Positions 30,285 to 32,681 of a stretch of 32,681 nucleotides of DNA are shown one piece after another (within the stretch, counting starts at the first letter, position 1; every line of letters begins with the position of its first letter). Made by a program: the position numbers and the translations under genes. The notes under the pieces were generated by a model, which ran no database searches, was not told where the DNA came from, and saw nothing but the letters and a program-made list of their open reading frames with translations. Location of the stretch: IMG/VR virus record IMGVR_UViG_3300031758_000316, positions 1 through 32,681 of that record, one strand, 5' to 3'. Source of the stretch: a virus.

Positions 30285-31012
30285 TATGCTTCAATTATTC
30301 TTCTAACAAATCCTCTTCGTCTTCTAGCCGCAGCCTCAGATGCTGGAACTCCTTCCACCGGAGTCGGAACTACTACATTCGCCTTTTTCTCCATTTCCAT
30401 GACGTCTTTTGGTGCACTTTCGCCTGGAGGAATGAGACCTTCTTTCGTTAATCCGCTAGTCTTCAAAGATGAGAGCTTAGCTAAATTAGCGTTCAGAGTC
30501 GTTTCAAGAGAGACTTTCTCGGCTTCTTTTGAATTCACTGCAGATGCGAGAGACTCGATCTCGGCCAAAAGAGAAGCTCTTTCAGTTTCTAGAGATGCTA
30601 TTTTAGAAGTGTTAGCCTGTACCGTTTGATTGATGCCTATTGATAGAGCATTGTAATCGTTCTCTGCGCTCTTTTCAAATAGATCCCAAGTTCCAGTAAA
30701 GATGACAGTTTCGTCAGATGTTCCGTCAGGATAATCTCTGATCACTGAGATCAAAAAATTCTTCGTCTTTATCTTTCTAGCCTGTTGAGCATCGTAAGAA
30801 AGAACTATGAAATTGACTTCTCCTTGTTGAGCACTAGTCTGTCCGAAAAGCGGAGAAGACTTTACTCTCACTGCGTAAGTATCAGAATCTTTGAAAGTGA
30901 GGTATGCTTCTCTGTACACTGACAGATCAGTAGCAACTCTCACTCCATTGAGCTGAGACTCTATGGTAAAGAGAAAGAAATTATCAAAAGGGCTCAATAA
31001 TATGTCTATCAT
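30284..31012 (-). CDS. Structural protein with beta domain and coiled coil (paralogue 1)
   Basis: A 242-residue protein. The first 120 residues are beta-rich (AYLTFKDSD, EVNFIVLSYDAQQARKI, ETVIFTGTWDLFEKSAENDY). A heptad-rich coiled coil follows at about 135-185 (IASLETERASLLAEIESLAS), then a Pro-rich linker and a basic end (AAARRRRGFVRRIIEA). The order and the segments YLTFxD and ETVxxxGxW match the protein at 31014-32357, so the two are tandem paralogues of different length. Between a tail-tube-like gene and its paralogue, a fibrous neck, whisker or baseplate component is the likely role; I do not recognise the family. Confidence 0.72.
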   Translation of the reverse strand: MIDILLSPFDNFFLFTIESQLNGVRVATDLSVYREAYLTFKDSDTYAVRVKSSPLFGQTSAQQGEVNFIVLSYDAQQARKIKTKNFLISVIRDYPDGTSDETVIFTGTWDLFEKSAENDYNALSIGINQTVQANTSKIASLETERASLLAEIESLASAVNSKEAEKVSLETTLNANLAKLSSLKTSGLTKEGLIPPGESAPKDVMEMEKKANVVVPTPVEGVPASEAAARRRRGFVRRIIEA

Positions 31013-31013
31013 C

Positions 31014-32357
31014 TTAAAGCTCTACTTCTCCGATTAGATCGGTTATTTTTGTTTGTGGATCTACGTCTCTAGCGTAGACCACATATTTGTAATAGTAATT
31101 GTCGCCTCCGCCTAGGTAATAAGCTGTTGCACTTTGGTTGGACGAAGAGTATTCGACAGGTGGTTCTTTCACCGGATCAGTTCCGATCATGATCTTAAAC
31201 TGTTCCTTGGCATCAAATTGATCCAATCTCTTATCAACGAGAACCATTAGATTTGCCTTTCCTGGTGCAGGCCGGCCGCCTTCACTGTCTTTGATAGTGA
31301 ACCAAGAATCATCTATGTAGCTAGCAGACTTCGTCGTTCCAAAAGCCAGCTTTGCAGTTTTTGCATCAGCGTAGATCCAAGCAAACTTTCTTACCGTTAC
31401 TTTCTCTTTAGTATCCTCAAGCTCCAGAGTGTAGTTGACTTGATATTTCTTCTTAGCAGCTGCAGCTGCTAGACCTGCGATAGGATTAAGAACAAAGGCA
31501 ATTGCTCCGATAGGATTTTTAAAGAATGATCCGACTTTCTTGAAGAAAGGGACTTTCTGTTTAGACTCAACGATCTTGGCTTTTCTCCTCTTCATCTTCT
31601 TAGCCTGCTGTTCTTCTTGAGCCTTCTGCTGTTCTGCCGCGGCTTCAGCTGTAGCCTCAGCCTCGACGGCTTGAGCTTCTTTCTCCTTCTCGATCTTAGA
31701 CTCAATCTGAGTAATCTCTTCGCTGGCTAAGCCTATTTGATTTTTTAGATCTGCTATGATGACGTCTAACTGAACAGATCTTGCTGTTAGATTAGCTTTT
31801 CTCTTTTTGAGTTCGTCCACTTCTTTTTGCAACAGATCCACCTGCGTTTGAGAAGATTCTGCACTAGCTCTGAGTATCTGAAGCCTCTGAGAATATGTTA
31901 CTCTTTCAGGTTCATTAGATTTCTGCCAAACTCCAGCATATAAAACCGTTTCGTTCACCACTGCTGCTCCGACAGAGACTGCAGTAGATACGAAGAAGTA
32001 TCTGTTAGTGAGTTGAAATATGGCCGAGCTCTGATCTTTGGTGATCTTAAAAACTGCTTGACCGACAGCTTTATTGATATTAGCTACGTCTTGCAAAGAA
32101 GGAACTTTCACCTGTCTTTGATCGTCAATGAAAGTGAGATAGACTTGGCCGGCTCCTGTGAGATCAGTTTCTTCTAGAGAATTATCAGGAAGCCTTTGTG
32201 AAAAATCGAACATTACATAGCTGTCGAAATCAGGTATCACCAGAGTTCCGTCTCCAGGTAAAAATTCCGAAGTGTTAGGCGTCGTCGGTTGGACCAAGAA
32301 AGTGTAAGCCTTGTTGGTAGTTACTGTTAAACTGTCTGTCCTAATTGTGTTAGCCAC
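31014..32357 (-). CDS. Structural protein with beta domain and coiled coil (paralogue 2)
   Basis: A 447-residue protein from a GTG at 32355-32357, which overlaps the upstream stop as GTGGCTAA. The N-terminal beta domain (about 1-160) shares YLTFIDD and ETVLYAGVWQKSNE with the 242-residue neighbour. A long coiled coil follows (about 170-255), ending in an Ala/Glu/Gln-rich stretch. Then come a basic segment (KKMKRRKAKIVESKQK) and a hydrophobic stretch (NPIGAIAFVLNPIAGLAAAA). The last 130 residues form a second beta domain absent from the paralogue. The hydrophobic stretch next to the basic one could contact membrane or a partner. A tail, neck or fibre role is inferred from context. Confidence 0.72.
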   Translation of the reverse strand: MANTIRTDSLTVTTNKAYTFLVQPTTPNTSEFLPGDGTLVIPDFDSYVMFDFSQRLPDNSLEETDLTGAGQVYLTFIDDQRQVKVPSLQDVANINKAVGQAVFKITKDQSSAIFQLTNRYFFVSTAVSVGAAVVNETVLYAGVWQKSNEPERVTYSQRLQILRASAESSQTQVDLLQKEVDELKKRKANLTARSVQLDVIIADLKNQIGLASEEITQIESKIEKEKEAQAVEAEATAEAAAEQQKAQEEQQAKKMKRRKAKIVESKQKVPFFKKVGSFFKNPIGAIAFVLNPIAGLAAAAAKKKYQVNYTLELEDTKEKVTVRKFAWIYADAKTAKLAFGTTKSASYIDDSWFTIKDSEGGRPAPGKANLMVLVDKRLDQFDAKEQFKIMIGTDPVKEPPVEYSSSNQSATAYYLGGGDNYYYKYVVYARDVDPQTKITDLIGEVEL

Positions 32358-32681
32358 CTATGTTCTCATTTACTGTTAGTGTCACCGGTGAGATTCTAGC
32401 GAGGACCGTCGATCTGTCTCTATAGACAGTGTTGATCACCACTTGCGTCTGAACCGGAGAATTGGCCACCTGGCCGGTCGTATTTTGTTGGACGTTGACA
32501 GTGTCACCTCCGATTATTATCTGAGTCTTACTGTCATCCACTACTTTATTGTATACTTTAACGACTTCAGGAACTTTTCCGAGATAGATCTTAGATAGTT
32601 TTCTACCATAGACTCCTACGTCCCTAGAAGTTATTGTTGCGTTTCTGATGATCTGTTCTTGAGAATCTCTGTTTACTATTC
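32350..32681 (-). CDS. Unknown protein, N-terminus off window
   Basis: The frame is open from the window edge to the TAA at 32350-32352, about 110 codons, so the short version starting at a GTG at 32539-32541 is only its C-terminal part. The visible chain includes RNATITSRDVGVYGRKLSKI, YLGKVPEVVKVYNKV and a Gln/Asn/Thr-rich beta-looking end (GGDTVNVQQNTTGQ, TQVVINTVYRDRSTVLARIS). It overlaps the next structural gene by 8 nt, so it is probably part of the same virion-protein unit. No family is recognised. Confidence 0.7.
   Translation of the reverse strand, partial: IVNRDSQEQIIRNATITSRDVGVYGRKLSKIYLGKVPEVVKVYNKVVDDSKTQIIIGGDTVNVQQNTTGQVANSPVQTQVVINTVYRDRSTVLARISPVTLTVNENIGG

Noticed and set aside
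1-32681. CRISPR array, transposon or integrase
   Set aside because: No regularly spaced repeats, terminal inverted repeats, transposase or recombinase motifs were seen on either strand.
1-32681. Avoidance of GATC or other restriction palindromes
   Set aside because: GATC and AGATCT are frequent by eye, so there is no sign of avoidance; without counting against a model nothing further can be claimed.

Overview
The window is a block of a large T4-superfamily (myovirus-type) phage genome. Every convincing gene lies on the minus strand, so the region is transcribed from high to low coordinates. The T4 assignment rests on recognisable replication and recombination proteins: gp46/gp47 nuclease, gp41 helicase, UvsX, UvsY, UvsW, gp43 DNA polymerase, a probable gp45 clamp, gp61 primase and gp32. 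A Bacteroidota host is inferred from four things: a 64-residue histone H1-like (Hc1) protein of the kind common in that phylum, a class Ia NrdB with the ENIHSEVY radical-site motif and nrdB-before-nrdA order, A-rich start-codon contexts, and an almost complete lack of Shine-Dalgarno sequences. No tRNA, CRISPR array, integrase or insertion sequence was seen.

Layout, in transcription order from the right edge. (1) 32681-29730: structural genes. These are a gene cut by the window edge, two tandem paralogues with a beta domain plus coiled coil, and a tail-tube-like protein. (2) 29716-27354: two small proteins and one large protein with capsid-targeting-like N-termini, with a lipoprotein among them. 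(3) 27332-22268: RuvC-like resolvase, gp32, primase, a small basic protein, UvsY and UvsW. (4) 22226-20656: two more proteins with targeting-type leaders, closed by a terminator. (5) 20592-18167: a 2-oxoglutarate dioxygenase, an MBD4-like DNA glycosylase and a nucleotidyltransferase/RNA-ligase-like protein. (6) 18170-15341: three more targeting-type proteins, two of them fused behind small unrelated domains. (7) 15172-1: dUTPase, N-terminal half of DNA polymerase, a small-RNA-like cassette, NrdB, NrdA, Hc1, clamp, C-terminal half of DNA polymerase, UvsX, a winged-helix protein, helicase, an unknown protein, a T5 A1-like phosphoesterase, gp47 and gp46 (cut by the left edge).

The nucleotide-supply genes (dUTPase, NrdA/B) feed the replisome (split polymerase, clamp, helicase, primase, gp32). 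UvsX/Y/W, gp46/47 and the RuvC-like enzyme provide recombination-dependent replication. Scattered among them is the most interesting set: eight proteins carrying a leader of the type M-K-H-x-K-L-F-E-x-F, mostly followed by an (I/L/V)-x-E before A/G. That is the T4 arrangement for targeting proteins into the prohead and cutting them with the gp21 protease. They are candidates for a large set of capsid-packaged, possibly injected, internal proteins.

Two promoter classes can be read by eye. One is TGAAAC followed, usually at 18 bp, by a TATAAT-like box, upstream of uvsX, the clamp, hc1, dUTPase, gp32 and the dioxygenase. The other is ATATATAGA or TATAAATA without a -35 box, upstream of targeting-leader genes and of a small-RNA-like cassette.
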